From NCBI GenBank assembly GCA_017619615.1, contig JAFZRY010000032.1, forward strand, positions 42,951 through 106,950: DNA of 64,000 nt, in the 5' to 3' direction. The DNA comes from Lachnospiraceae bacterium. GTDB lineage: Bacteria > Bacillota > Clostridia > Lachnospirales > Lachnospiraceae. Below the pieces are notes generated by a model. It did no database searches, was not told where the DNA came from, and worked only from the letters and a program-made list of their open reading frames with translations. Of this stretch, positions 9,314-17,920 are shown piece by piece (position 1 is the stretch's first letter; the number at the start of each line of letters is the position of its first letter). Made by a program: the position numbers and the translations under genes.

Positions 9314-9466
9314 ATGCGTTACAGTTTCGACTACAAGCGGAAATGTATCGAGATATACAGGGAAGGGAAGTGGCCAGAGTCTCCGGAAGGGACAATGAAT
9401 TCAGATCGTTTCCATCACAAGATCCGGGAATTACGTTATGCTGATGCGGCAAAGGTGATAGACTAA
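9314..9466 (+). pseudogene. IS3/IS150-type transposase OrfA remnant
   Basis: A 50-codon frame starting MRYSFDYKRKCIEIYREGKW resembles the N-terminal helix-turn-helix of IS3-family OrfA proteins (MxYSFExKxxCVExYRxGxW). It stops at 9466 in a region that no longer reads as transposase, so only the first third survives. A frame beginning upstream at 9260 is in phase, but the GTAAGGTGGGA ribosome binding site favours 9314. No inverted terminal repeats or orfB are visible. It marks the left edge of an AT-rich insert. Confidence in the family is moderate because the fragment is short. Confidence 0.55.
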
Positions 9467-9475
9467 TAATCATGC

Positions 9476-9504
9476 GTGACATGGCTTCTCTTGTGTGATA
9501 TTAT
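9476..9504 (+). promoter_or_regulatory. Sigma-70-type promoter for the secreted protein at 9575
   Basis: GTGACA (9476-9481), a 17-nt spacer and TATTAT (9499-9504), each one mismatch from consensus. The site lies 70 nt upstream of the ATG at 9575, in an otherwise non-coding AT-rich gap. Confidence 0.5.
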
Positions 9505-9574
9505 AAAAATATAGAACGATTCTTATCATTATTCCGCCCTGTTATAAAACGAAACAGGCTAAAGGAGTTTAATC

Positions 9575-10597
9575 ATGAAAAAAACTATCTTACTTATTTT
9601 ATCTTTGATAGTATTTTCGTCTCTTTTATTTCCTTGCCGGGTTATGGCAAATAGATTACAACCGGAGACTATTGATGACCAAGAATATTATACATTAATC
9701 CTACGAAAAGACGGAACTGTTGGAACAGCAACTGTTGCAGAAATTGACAAAATGATTTTTGAAAGAAATCTGGCCATTTTATCCGGAGACACAGAGCGGG
9801 AAATAATTATACAGCAGGAAATGTATAATGCAGGAGTGTATCCTAGCACAGAAGAAGAATTGAGTGTTTTTATAGATAATAAAAAAGCATCACTGCCGAG
9901 CAGAGGGATGTCGAGTGTTTCATATGATACAACATACTACTCTATTTCGGGATATGATGGGAATATTTATGAAATTAAAAGAATCACAACACATCCAACA
10001 ATGAACTGTAATTTGTATCATACGGCTACAGTAAGCCAAAAAACCATCTCTTCAAGTGTTAGCGCTGGCCTTTACAAACTTTGTAAGGTAATAGGTTCTG
10101 TTGCAGCGGGATTAGCTTACAATGCCAGTAATGCATTTATAACTGCCTATGACGCACTCCATTCGGTTATTAGCGGTTTCTATTCGACCACTACAGTGTA
10201 CAATATTACCGCTACGTATGTTTGTGCAGCACTGGAACAAGTGAGTTTCTACGAATATAAGGTTTCTGGTTATTGGACACCGTTTGCCTCAAGTAGCTAC
10301 ATCCAGACCGGATTTAGCAGTACTGTTTTTAGCGTGAATTACAGTGGAGGAAGCCAGCAAGGCCTGAATATGTCTGTAACATAGCAGCAGGACACGCTAT
10401 ATTCTACATATTCACTGAATAATAGTCACACAGGATATGTTACCGCGAGCATGCTCGACAGGTTTTTAACGACCTATATCTTTGATAAAAAGTCTCAAGT
10501 TACAAATGCCATGTTCTTCCATGATGCAAACGGAACCAGCAAACACATAAAAACTCTTGGAATGTTGTGCCCTACTACTCTTACAGATATATATTGA
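9575..10597 (+). pseudogene. Secreted protein of unknown function, interrupted by an in-frame TAG
   Basis: From the ATG at 9575 (AAGGAG ribosome binding site) a 269-aa product begins with a clear signal peptide (MKKTILLILSLIVFSSLLF, cleavage near VMA-N). It ends at TAG 10382-10384. The same frame then stays open for 70 further codons (QQDTLYSTYSLNN to TTLTDIY) and ends at TGA 10595-10597, so the ancestral protein was probably about 340 aa. The mature part is rich in Ser, Thr and Tyr and has a Gly/Ala-rich hydrophobic stretch near residues 160-200 (SVAAGLAYNASNAF). I recognise no family. Base composition is much more AT-rich than the flanking housekeeping genes. Elsewhere in the window TAG ends genes normally (dnaG, the gene at 10881), so general recoding is unlikely. 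Confidence 0.6.
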
Positions 10598-10880
10598 TAG
10601 AATGATATGACACGAGGGGCAAAATGACTTTTGACCCTGACATCATGATATCAGAGCCCAAATGCCTCTTGGCCTTGATATTTGACTTGCATAGCTTCAC
10701 GCCATACCAAAAACACATGATTGTCAACGTTTATCTGGCACAATGTCTCCACCACTCGCGTTTGCGGCCCCCAAGGTTGGTCGTTTCGATGTTGGCAGTG
10801 CTCCAATGATTTTATGACCTTCGTGTCAAATGATCGGGCTTCAGCTCCTAAAAAAGTAAGAACAATACAGAGGTTGACTG
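10598..10880. other. Non-coding AT-rich gap with no recognisable gene
   Basis: A 283-nt gap between the broken secreted-protein gene and the next gene. It holds a near-palindrome around GACATCATGATATC (10636-10649). Short open frames on both strands lack ribosome binding sites and family resemblance. It is probably decayed mobile or repeat DNA; I cannot identify its source. Confidence 0.35.
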
Positions 10881-11378
10881 ATGAAAAAAAGATACTACCT
10901 TCTAATTATTGCAGCGATCCTGATTGCTGTCTGTATCTGGCGTTTCCGGCCTCATTCTTTCACCTGGGTGCTTGACGCGGATTTGGAGCAGATTTCCGAT
11001 ATTTACGCCAATGCCGTCGTCTGCACAATCCGGGAAGGCAATCTTCAAATGGATACGTATACCGCAGATTTCTCCCGGGGAGATGAAGAACTGTCTGAAC
11101 TGATAAGGATCCTGTCATCTGCCGGATATACCAATGATTTCCGGAATATGTTTCTTTCATCCCCGGATGCTGCAGAGTCACGCGGAGGAGATAAAACGGT
11201 ATGTTTAACAGTTCGGTGGGATAGTGGGACGGACACACCCCGTACGCTTGTGTTTTCGAAAGGCCTGATCCTGGTGACACCCGCTGACGGATTACGGGGC
11301 CGGCTCTGTCATCCAAACAGTTCTTCCGTATTGGACATGCTGACAGAGTATATTCAGAAAACCGGGAAGAAACAATAG
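10881..11378 (+). CDS. Membrane-anchored extracytoplasmic protein of unknown function
   Basis: A 165-aa protein with an N-terminal hydrophobic segment (residues 5-20, LLIIAAILIAVCIW) that would act as a signal anchor; the remaining 140 residues would lie outside the membrane. The soluble part is mixed alpha/beta in character with no catalytic motif I can name. The ATG has AGAGG 7 nt upstream. It sits alone at the right edge of the AT-rich segment, converging on the MATE gene. The function is unknown. Confidence 0.65.
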   Translation: MKKRYYLLIIAAILIAVCIWRFRPHSFTWVLDADLEQISDIYANAVVCTIREGNLQMDTYTADFSRGDEELSELIRILSSAGYTNDFRNMFLSSPDAAESRGGDKTVCLTVRWDSGTDTPRTLVFSKGLILVTPADGLRGRLCHPNSSSVLDMLTEYIQKTGKKQ

Positions 11379-11407
11379 ACTTCCCGGAAAAGAGGACAAA
11401 GAAAACA

Positions 11408-11430
11408 GCGGGCGGCCGATGGCCGCCCGC
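11408..11430 (-). terminator. Hairpin terminator of the MATE-ATPase fusion gene
   Basis: GCGGGCGGCC (11408-11417) pairs with GGCCGCCCGC (11421-11430), a perfect 10-bp stem with a 3-nt loop. Read on the minus strand, it is followed by a T-rich run after the stem. It lies between two converging genes and may also stop the forward gene at 10881. Very similar GGGCGGCC hairpins recur at 17346, 30345 and 44058. Confidence 0.75.
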
Positions 11431-11452
11431 TTCGCATACGTCCCTGCGATAT

Positions 11453-13213
11453 TTAAGACTTTTCACCCTGCTCCCGGAATACCACCGTCAGGTTGTTCAG
11501 GTTCATGGAATAGGTGTAGCGCACTTCGTCCGCCATCTTCATCACCAGCTTGATGCCCATGCCGGAGGCGATGTCGTTCGTGGACGGCACGTAGCTGACC
11601 GGGTCGAAGGAACTGCAGTCGTCGCGGAAGCGGAGAACATAACGGCCGCCCTTATGCTGCACGCGGATGGAGAGCGAGTTGTTTTTGCCTTCCTGAAAGC
11701 CGTGCAGCACCGTATTGCCGGCCATTTCCTCCACGCAGAGGGCGACATGGTTGGAGGTCTTGACGGGCTGGCCGTGATCCCGGCAGAACTGCCCGGCGGC
11801 TACGGAAGCCGCGATGACGTCGTCCATGCTGCGGATATCCATTTCCAGGAGCTCGTCCCCGCTCACGCCGAAATCCGGGCGGAGGAGCAGGAGGCTGTCC
11901 GCTTTGACGGGATTCTGATGCGTTTTGACGGCTATGTAAACCACCAGGATCGCCAGCATCAGGAATTCGCCACCCAGGAAGTACAGCCACAGGCCGTTCG
12001 TGCCCCGGATCAGGAACATCACGCTGCCGGCCAGGATGGGCAGGAGCGCGCCTTCGGCCATCGAGATGATCTCAGTGAGGAGTGGGCGCCCGCAGGCCTG
12101 GTAACTGCCGCGCAGCGCGTTGGTCATGCAGCAGAAGATGAGACCGGGGGCGTAGAGCCGCAGGCCCTTGACAGCCATGGCCTGCGCGGGTCCGGCCTGC
12201 TTGATGAAGAGGGACACCAGCTGTGGCGCGAAAATGAACAGCAGCACGCCCATGACGGCGCCCAGCACGGCCGCGTTTTTCAGCAGGTAGTCCAGCAGGT
12301 CGCGCAGACCCCGCCGGTCCTCTTCGTTGTACAAAATGCCGGCCAGCGTCAGGGAAACGCCGTTCATGCCGGTGGAGATGCAGTTGCTGGAATTGCCCAG
12401 GGTCGTGATGACCGTGAACGCGGTCACCGCCGTACTGCCGCCGTCGGAAAACAGGATCAGCCGGTTCATGACGAAGATCAGGATCACGGACGCGGCCATC
12501 GCGAACAGCGACGGCACGCCGCCCTTCATCAGTTCCAGGATCTTTTCCCTGGTGATCAGCTTCCTCGAAAATTTGAATACGCACTTTTTGGAAAGGAAAT
12601 AGCCGCCGCCGATCAGCATGGCGGTGTAATAACTCAGCGAGGAGGCCAGGCCCATGCCGAACATCCCGCCGTGGAAGACCAGGACGCTCAGCAGGTCAAA
12701 CGCGACGTCCGCGACGGTCATGCCCAGAACGGCGGCGATCAGCAGGCCGCTCTTGCCGGCCATCTGCAGGAAGGGCACCAGGATCAGCGCGCCCATGGAG
12801 GCCGGCGCCCCGATCACGAAGCCGGCCAGGTAGTTCCGCGTATTGTCGTACAGTTCCTCGCTTTTGCCGGCGCCCATCGCCAGCGCCATCTGGTTGCGGA
12901 ACAGCAGTACGATCACCGTGAAAACGATGGAAACGACCGCGGCGACGCCGATGGCGGAGGAGTACCCCTTATTGGTCTCTTCCTGCGAGCCCATGCCGAG
13001 CGAGCGCGAGCACGCGACCTGCACGCCGGCGGACAGCATGGTCCCCAGCGCGCCGATGAACAGCAGGACCGGGGTGGACAGGCCGTAGGCGGCGGTGGCT
13101 TTCTCGCCGAGGAACTGCCCGATCATGATGTTGTCGATCAGCAGGCAGAGGGACACGGTGAGGGCGGATAATATCTGGGCGGCCAGCATCTGGCGCACGA
13201 GTTTTCTGATCAT
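11453..13213 (-). CDS. MATE-family efflux transporter fused to a C-terminal RsbW-like (HATPase_c) domain
   Basis: A 586-aa protein. Residues 1 to about 440 carry the twelve hydrophobic helices of a MATE multidrug/sodium antiporter (starts MIRKLVRQMLAAQ; early motif ALGTMLSAGVQVACSRSLG). The last 130 residues are a cytosolic GHKL ATPase domain of the RsbW/SpoIIAB anti-sigma type: the N-box CVEEMAGNTVLHGF (493-506), FRDDCSSFDP (528-537) and GMGIKLV (551-557). Ordinary MATE proteins are about 450 aa and lack this domain. The fusion suggests transport linked to a phosphorylation or partner-switch signal; whether the ATPase half binds ATP or a STAS-type partner is unknown. The start ATG has a GGAG-type ribosome binding site (GGAGACCTCCCATG). 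Confidence 0.85.
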   Translation of the reverse strand: MIRKLVRQMLAAQILSALTVSLCLLIDNIMIGQFLGEKATAAYGLSTPVLLFIGALGTMLSAGVQVACSRSLGMGSQEETNKGYSSAIGVAAVVSIVFTVIVLLFRNQMALAMGAGKSEELYDNTRNYLAGFVIGAPASMGALILVPFLQMAGKSGLLIAAVLGMTVADVAFDLLSVLVFHGGMFGMGLASSLSYYTAMLIGGGYFLSKKCVFKFSRKLITREKILELMKGGVPSLFAMAASVILIFVMNRLILFSDGGSTAVTAFTVITTLGNSSNCISTGMNGVSLTLAGILYNEEDRRGLRDLLDYLLKNAAVLGAVMGVLLFIFAPQLVSLFIKQAGPAQAMAVKGLRLYAPGLIFCCMTNALRGSYQACGRPLLTEIISMAEGALLPILAGSVMFLIRGTNGLWLYFLGGEFLMLAILVVYIAVKTHQNPVKADSLLLLRPDFGVSGDELLEMDIRSMDDVIAASVAAGQFCRDHGQPVKTSNHVALCVEEMAGNTVLHGFQEGKNNSLSIRVQHKGGRYVLRFRDDCSSFDPVSYVPSTNDIASGMGIKLVMKMADEVRYTYSMNLNNLTVVFREQGEKS

Positions 13214-13304
13214 GGGAGGTCTCCGTTCGGGGGTCTAAAGAAATCCGGAAATATTATAGTACATTTTGCGGGGAAAAGGAATTGCCCGGAGAAAAATATT
13301 TCCG

Positions 13305-13333
13305 TTGACCGGACGGCTTTCATTGATTATAAC
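13305..13333 (+). promoter_or_regulatory. Strong sigma-70-type promoter directly abutting the CLC gene
   Basis: TTGACC (13305-13310), a 17-nt spacer and TATAAC (13328-13333). The expected transcription start, 6-7 nt after the -10 box, falls on or next to the A of the ATG at 13340, so the mRNA may be leaderless. Confidence 0.65.
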
Positions 13334-13339
13334 AGAGGT

Positions 13340-14584
13340 ATGAAAACGAGTGTTCCGCGCCATCCGGTCATCGAAAGCCTGATCTACCTCCTCCGCTGGA
13401 CGGGGTATGCTTTGGTGTGCGGCGGGATCGGCGGCGTGCTGGGCGCGCTGTTCGCGAAAGCCATCGGGCTGGCGGCGGCCGCGCAGCAGGGGAACAGCTG
13501 GCTGATCTTCCTGCTCCCGCTGCTTGGAATGGTCATCGTTTTTCTGTACCGGGCGGCCGGCGAGGAGAAGAACCGCGGCACCAACATGGTCATTTCGGCG
13601 GTCACGGAGAAGGAGAAAGTCTCGGTCCCGACCGGGTTCCTGATCTTCGTGTCCACGGTGCTGTCCCATCTGGGCGGCGCGTCCGTGGGCCGGGAAGGGG
13701 CGGCGCTGCAGCTGGGCGGCTGGCTCGGCGCGCGGCTGGGCGAACTGTTCCGGCTGGACGAAAAGGACCGGCACACCGCGGTCATGTGCGGGATGGCGGC
13801 GCTGTTCGCGGCACTCTTCGGGACGCCGGTGGCGGCGGCCGTCTTCTGCATCGAAGTGGCCAGCGTGGGCGTGTTTTATTATTCGGCACTGATCCCGTGC
13901 ATCTTTTCGGCGTTCCTCGGGACGGGGATCGCCACGCTGATGGGGGTGGCGCCGGAGGAATTCATTCTGGCAGGCGTGCCGGACTTAAGCCCCGCGAACG
14001 TGGGGCTGTCCGTAGTGCTGGGCCTGCTGTGCGCGTTCCTGGCGATCCTGCTGGTGGAGAGTTTTCACGGCGCGGAAAAGCTGGCAAAGAAATATCTGAA
14101 AAACGCGTATGTGCGCGCGTTTGCCGTCGGCTGCCTGATCGTGGGGCTGACGCTGCTGCTGGGAACCCGGGAATATACGGGCGCCGGCGCGGGGCTCATC
14201 GAAAAGGCGCTGGCCGGAGAGACGAAGGCGTACCATTTTATACTGAAGCTGGCGTTCACGGCGTTAGCCATCGCCGGCGGCTTCAAGGGCGGCGAGATCG
14301 TGCCCACGCTGAGCATCGGGGCGTGCTTCGGCGCGCTGTTCGGGAGCCTGACCGGGTATCCGGTCTCCCTGGGCGCGGCGTGCGGGATGATCGCGCTGTT
14401 CGCGGGGGCGACGAACTGCCCCATCGCGGCGCTGCTGATCGCCATGGAGATGTTCCGCGGCGTCGGCCTGCCGTATTTCGCCGTCACAGTGGCGATGTCG
14501 TTTATCCTGTCGGGCTACTACAGCCTGTACGGGAGCCAGCGCTTCGTGTATTCCAAGACGAAACATGAACAGAGAACTCAGTAA
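13340..14584 (+). CDS. CLC-family anion channel/antiporter, probably the fluoride-type (CLC-F) branch
   Basis: A 414-aa membrane protein with about ten hydrophobic helices and the CLC signature GREGAALQLGG at 117-127, where Glu119 is the gating glutamate. The usual chloride-site motif GSGIP is missing; the equivalent loop reads GTNMVI (80-85). GREG followed by xxxQ and loss of GSGIP are features I associate with fluoride/proton antiporters, so fluoride export is the best guess. It is shorter than EriC-type chloride antiporters (about 440-470 aa). No fluoride riboswitch is visible upstream. The promoter -10 box ends 6 nt before the ATG. Confidence 0.85.
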   Translation: MKTSVPRHPVIESLIYLLRWTGYALVCGGIGGVLGALFAKAIGLAAAAQQGNSWLIFLLPLLGMVIVFLYRAAGEEKNRGTNMVISAVTEKEKVSVPTGFLIFVSTVLSHLGGASVGREGAALQLGGWLGARLGELFRLDEKDRHTAVMCGMAALFAALFGTPVAAAVFCIEVASVGVFYYSALIPCIFSAFLGTGIATLMGVAPEEFILAGVPDLSPANVGLSVVLGLLCAFLAILLVESFHGAEKLAKKYLKNAYVRAFAVGCLIVGLTLLLGTREYTGAGAGLIEKALAGETKAYHFILKLAFTALAIAGGFKGGEIVPTLSIGACFGALFGSLTGYPVSLGAACGMIALFAGATNCPIAALLIAMEMFRGVGLPYFAVTVAMSFILSGYYSLYGSQRFVYSKTKHEQRTQ

Positions 14585-14618
14585 ACATCAACATAAAGAC
14601 AGAAAGAAGGAAATGACT

Positions 14619-17333
14619 ATGCGGCACTACAGAAAATTCATGACCCTGCTGCTCGTTCTGGCGCTCTGCCTCACCACGCTGGCGGGCTGCCAGGGAGGGC
14701 AGAAAGAGACCACGGCGGCCACGCAGGCCACCACGGCGGCGCCGGAGACCACGGCCGCCCCGACGGAAGCGCCGACCACCGCGGCCCCGGAGACGAAGGA
14801 ACCGGCCACCGAACCGCCGGCCACCGAACCCGTGGAAGAGACCTTCCTGCCCCGCGAGCCCGGCACGCGCCAGCTGACGCTGTACTGGAAGAAAGCGGGC
14901 GCGGACATCAACACCTGCGACGTCTGGATGTGGTGGGACGGCGGCGACGGCGCCGGCCATCTGTTCAGCCCCTGCGCGTACGGCTTCAAATGCCAGGTGA
15001 ACGTTCCGGAGAGCGTCAGCGAAGTAGGCTTCATCGTCCGTACCGACTGCTCGGAGCCCGGCGGCAAGAGCTGGGGCAGCGCGACCAAAGACTATGACGG
15101 CGACCGCTTTGCGGTCCTGGAAGGAGAGGAGACGTTTATTTATCTCGTGAGCGGCGACGGCGAACAGTATCACAGCAGCGACGGCGGCCAGACGCTGGAA
15201 GGCATCCGCGTCTTCAACATGGCCGGCATCGTGTCCGACAATGAGATCCAGTATTTCATCAGCCCGGCGACCCGCCTGAGCAAAGACCAGGTGTCGGTCC
15301 GCGCGGACGGCAAGGAACTGGCCGTCGCGTCCCTGAGCTCGGAGAACAACGAAGTGATCACCGGCCGCATCGTCATGGCGGAGCCGCTGGACATCACGAA
15401 ACAGTACGAAGTGGAGATCGAAGGCTTCGGCGTGCATCCCGCGATGCCCACCGGCATTTTTGATTCGCCGGCCTTCGCGGAGACGTACCTCTACGACGGG
15501 GACGACCTCGGCGCCGTCATCACCGAAGAGGGCACGACCTTCAAACTGTGGGCCCCGACGGCCGCGCAGGTGGACCTGAAGCTCTACCCGGCCGGCAGCG
15601 ACAATGAACCGATCCCGCTGGACGTCCCCGCGCCTCCGAGCGGCAATATCGCGATGGAGAAGGGCGACAAGGGCGTCTGGAGCGTCACCGTCCCGGAAGT
15701 CGGCGCCGGCGTTTACTACGTCTATGAAGTCACCACGGCCGTGGGCACCCAGGAAGTGGTGGATCCTTACGCGAAGGCGGTCGGCGTGAACGGCAACCGC
15801 GCGATGGTCGTGGACCTGGACGCGACCGATCCGGAAGGCTTTGAGGACGACACCTTCGTCGACACCATCGACGCCTACTCCGACGCGGTCATCTGGGAAG
15901 TCCACGTGCGCGACTTTTCCAACCGCATCACCTCCTCGAAATACCCGGGCAAATACCTCGCCTTCACGGAGACCGGCCTGGTCAACGAAGCCGGCGTGCC
16001 GGTCGGCGTGGATTACCTGAAGGAACTGGGCATCACCCACGTCCATCTGCAGCCCGTGTACGATTACGCGACGGTGGACGAGAGCAGCGACGAGCCGCAG
16101 TTCAACTGGGGCTACGACCCGAAGAACTACAACGCGCCCGAGGGCAGTTACTCCACCGACCCGTTCCACGGCGAGGTCCGCATCAACGAATTCAAGCAGA
16201 TGGTGCAGGCCCTGCACGCGGCCGGCCTCGGCGTCGTCATGGACGTGGTCTACAACCACACGTATGACGGCAACTCCTGCCTGAATAAGGCCGTCCCGTA
16301 TTACTACTACCGCTACAACGCCGCCGGCGAGAACTCCAACGGCTCCGGCTGCGGCAACGAGACCGCGTCCGACCGCGCGATGTTCCGCAAATACATGGTG
16401 GATTCCGTGACCTACTGGGCCGAAGAGTACCACATCGACGGCTTCCGCTTCGACCTGATGGCGCTGCACGACGTGGAGACCATGCAGGCGGTCGAACAGG
16501 CCCTGCACGCGATCAACCCGAAGTGCCTGATCTACGGCGAAGGCTGGACCGGCGGCACCTCCGAACTGCGCGAAAACTTCCGGGCCTCGCAGGCGAATAT
16601 CAAGCAGGTCAAGGCCTCCGAAGGCGCGGCGGGCAGCATCGCGGTGTTCAACGACTCCATCCGCGACGGCCTGAAGGGCAGCGTGTTCGATTCGAAAGAC
16701 ACGGCCTACATCAACGGAACCGTGAGCGGCGAGACCGCCAACAAAGTCGGCTTCGGCCTGACCGGCGGTGTCAAGGGCATCGGCGCTTCCTGGAGCGTGG
16801 AGAACGCGATGGTGATCAACTACATGTCCTGCCACGACAACCTGACCCTGTGGGACAAACTGGCCATTTCCTGCCCGGACGCCACCGAAGAGGAGCGCCT
16901 GGCCATGAACCGCCTGGGCGCCTCCATCGTGATGTTCTCCCGCGGCACCCCGCTCTTCCTGGCCGGCGAAGAAATGCTCCGCAGCAAGGACGGCGACGAG
17001 AACAGCTACAAGTCCTCGGATGAAGTCAACAACATCGACTGGGAAGCCCTCGTCCCCGGCAGCGCCGCGTACGAGATGGCGGAGTTCTACCTGCAGCTGA
17101 TCGACGTCCGCAGGGAATACGACTTCCTGCGCCGGGCCGACGTCTCCTATGAAGTGGCCTCCGACGGCTCGCTGCTGGTGACGTACACAATGGACGGCGC
17201 CACCGTCGCGCAGGCTGTCGTGAACCCCGGCGACGAAGCCATCCCGCTGACCGTTTCCGGCGGCCGCGTCATCTGGGGCAGCGACGCCCAGGTCGACGCG
17301 AAGTCGGTGACGCTGGTCTACTTCGGCGACTGA
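14619..17333 (+). CDS. pulA: Lipoprotein type I pullulanase (GH13) with CBM41 and CBM48 modules
   Basis: A 904-aa secreted alpha-1,6-glucan debranching enzyme. The N-terminus is a lipoprotein signal with lipobox LAGC (cleavage before the Cys near residue 22), then a Thr/Ala/Glu/Pro linker to about residue 75. A CBM41-like module follows (LTLYWKKAGAD; WMWWDGGDG), then a linker domain, a CBM48-like region (TTFKLWAPTAAQVDLKLYP) and the GH13 barrel: DVVYNHTY, nucleophile Asp612 in GFRFDLMAL, acid/base Glu641 in IYGEGWTGG, and Asp740 in SCHDNLTLWD. The enzyme would be tethered outside the cell to attack pullulan or starch. The ATG at 14619 is favoured by AGAAGGA about 7 nt upstream; ATGs at 14565 and 14613 are in frame but less well placed. 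Confidence 0.93.
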   Translation: MRHYRKFMTLLLVLALCLTTLAGCQGGQKETTAATQATTAAPETTAAPTEAPTTAAPETKEPATEPPATEPVEETFLPREPGTRQLTLYWKKAGADINTCDVWMWWDGGDGAGHLFSPCAYGFKCQVNVPESVSEVGFIVRTDCSEPGGKSWGSATKDYDGDRFAVLEGEETFIYLVSGDGEQYHSSDGGQTLEGIRVFNMAGIVSDNEIQYFISPATRLSKDQVSVRADGKELAVASLSSENNEVITGRIVMAEPLDITKQYEVEIEGFGVHPAMPTGIFDSPAFAETYLYDGDDLGAVITEEGTTFKLWAPTAAQVDLKLYPAGSDNEPIPLDVPAPPSGNIAMEKGDKGVWSVTVPEVGAGVYYVYEVTTAVGTQEVVDPYAKAVGVNGNRAMVVDLDATDPEGFEDDTFVDTIDAYSDAVIWEVHVRDFSNRITSSKYPGKYLAFTETGLVNEAGVPVGVDYLKELGITHVHLQPVYDYATVDESSDEPQFNWGYDPKNYNAPEGSYSTDPFHGEVRINEFKQMVQALHAAGLGVVMDVVYNHTYDGNSCLNKAVPYYYYRYNAAGENSNGSGCGNETASDRAMFRKYMVDSVTYWAEEYHIDGFRFDLMALHDVETMQAVEQALHAINPKCLIYGEGWTGGTSELRENFRASQANIKQVKASEGAAGSIAVFNDSIRDGLKGSVFDSKDTAYINGTVSGETANKVGFGLTGGVKGIGASWSVENAMVINYMSCHDNLTLWDKLAISCPDATEEERLAMNRLGASIVMFSRGTPLFLAGEEMLRSKDGDENSYKSSDEVNNIDWEALVPGSAAYEMAEFYLQLIDVRREYDFLRRADVSYEVASDGSLLVTYTMDGATVAQAVVNPGDEAIPLTVSGGRVIWGSDAQVDAKSVTLVYFGD

Positions 17334-17345
17334 TATCAGGCGAAA

Positions 17346-17364
17346 GGGCGGCCGTCGGCCGCCC
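17346..17364 (+). terminator. GGGCGGCC hairpin after the pullulanase gene
   Basis: GGGCGGCC (17346-17353), a gtc loop and GGCCGCCC (17357-17364), 12 nt after the pullulanase stop. Only a weak T-run (TTCTC) follows. It is the same hairpin family as at 11408, 30345 and 44058. Confidence 0.6.
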
Positions 17365-17375
17365 TTCTCGAAAAC

Positions 17376-17433
17376 CTGACAAAAGAACCGTCCCCCCGTC
17401 AGAAAACCTGACAAAGGGACGGTTCTTTTGTCA
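17376..17433. repeat. Paired inverted repeat, family B (copy 1)
   Basis: Two copies of a 27-bp element in opposite orientation. A 17-bp arm beginning GACAAAAGAACC (17378-17394) is mirrored exactly by GGGACGGTTC...GTC (17416-17432). The units are joined by AGAAAACC, the same short joiner seen in the copies at 30279 and 33756. Each unit begins CTGAC or ends GTCAG. It lies between the pullulanase and the minus-strand gene at 17450 and could fold as one long hairpin. Confidence 0.85.
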
Positions 17434-17449
17434 TCTTATCACACCGGGA

Positions 17450-17920
17450 TCACAGCCTCACGCTGTTCAATATCTCCCCGATCACCCTCCTTGCCTCCTC
17501 CGTCACCGGGATGCGCGTATACGTATAGATTATATACACGTTCGTTTTCTTCTTGAGAAGATACACCTCCCCTTCCTGCATCACGCCATGCACGCGGTAT
17601 TCGTAGCGGAAGGCGCGGGCGTCGCGGCCGGCGATCTCGCGGGTGAAGGTGTCCGTCTTGTGGTATTCGGAGTCCTTCAGGAGGCGGCGGAGGCGGAATT
17701 CGGCGCCGCGCAGCGTGGATTTCGGGTCGGTCAGGGCGGCCAGCAGGACGTTGGCTTTGTGCCACTGCACGACGAGGATGATGTGGCGCGTTTCGTCCCA
17801 GATGCCGGCCCGTTTTGCGGTCCGGTCCGCGTAGGCTTTGGCCAGTTCCTCCTGCGACATCTCGCGGAACCCGTCGGGGCAGGAGAGGGTGAGTTCTCCG
17901 TTGACTGTCAGTTTTTTCAT
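17450..17920 (-). CDS. Small soluble protein of unknown function
   Basis: A 156-aa protein beginning MKKLTVNGELTLSCPDGF. The pattern (beta strands, a central GRDARAFRYEYRVHG segment, then EVYLLKKKTNVYIIYTY near the end) recalls DcrB/PsbP-like single-domain proteins, but I cannot assign a family with confidence. It lacks a signal peptide and membrane segments. Its ATG overlaps the stop of the upstream SNF2 gene by 4 nt (ATGA), so it is probably translated with that ATPase. Confidence 0.65.
   Translation of the reverse strand: MKKLTVNGELTLSCPDGFREMSQEELAKAYADRTAKRAGIWDETRHIILVVQWHKANVLLAALTDPKSTLRGAEFRLRRLLKDSEYHKTDTFTREIAGRDARAFRYEYRVHGVMQEGEVYLLKKKTNVYIIYTYTRIPVTEEARRVIGEILNSVRL

Noticed and set aside
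13214-13304. Possible fluoride riboswitch upstream of the CLC gene
   Set aside because: The conserved crcB-motif elements are not visible, and the promoter position would leave no leader to contain them.
14502-17414. Minus-strand frame of about 970 codons opposite the pullulanase gene
   Set aside because: It encodes low-complexity Val/Arg/Asp/Ala sequence, lacks a ribosome binding site and is antisense to a clear GH13 enzyme; its first codons lie inside a dispersed repeat.
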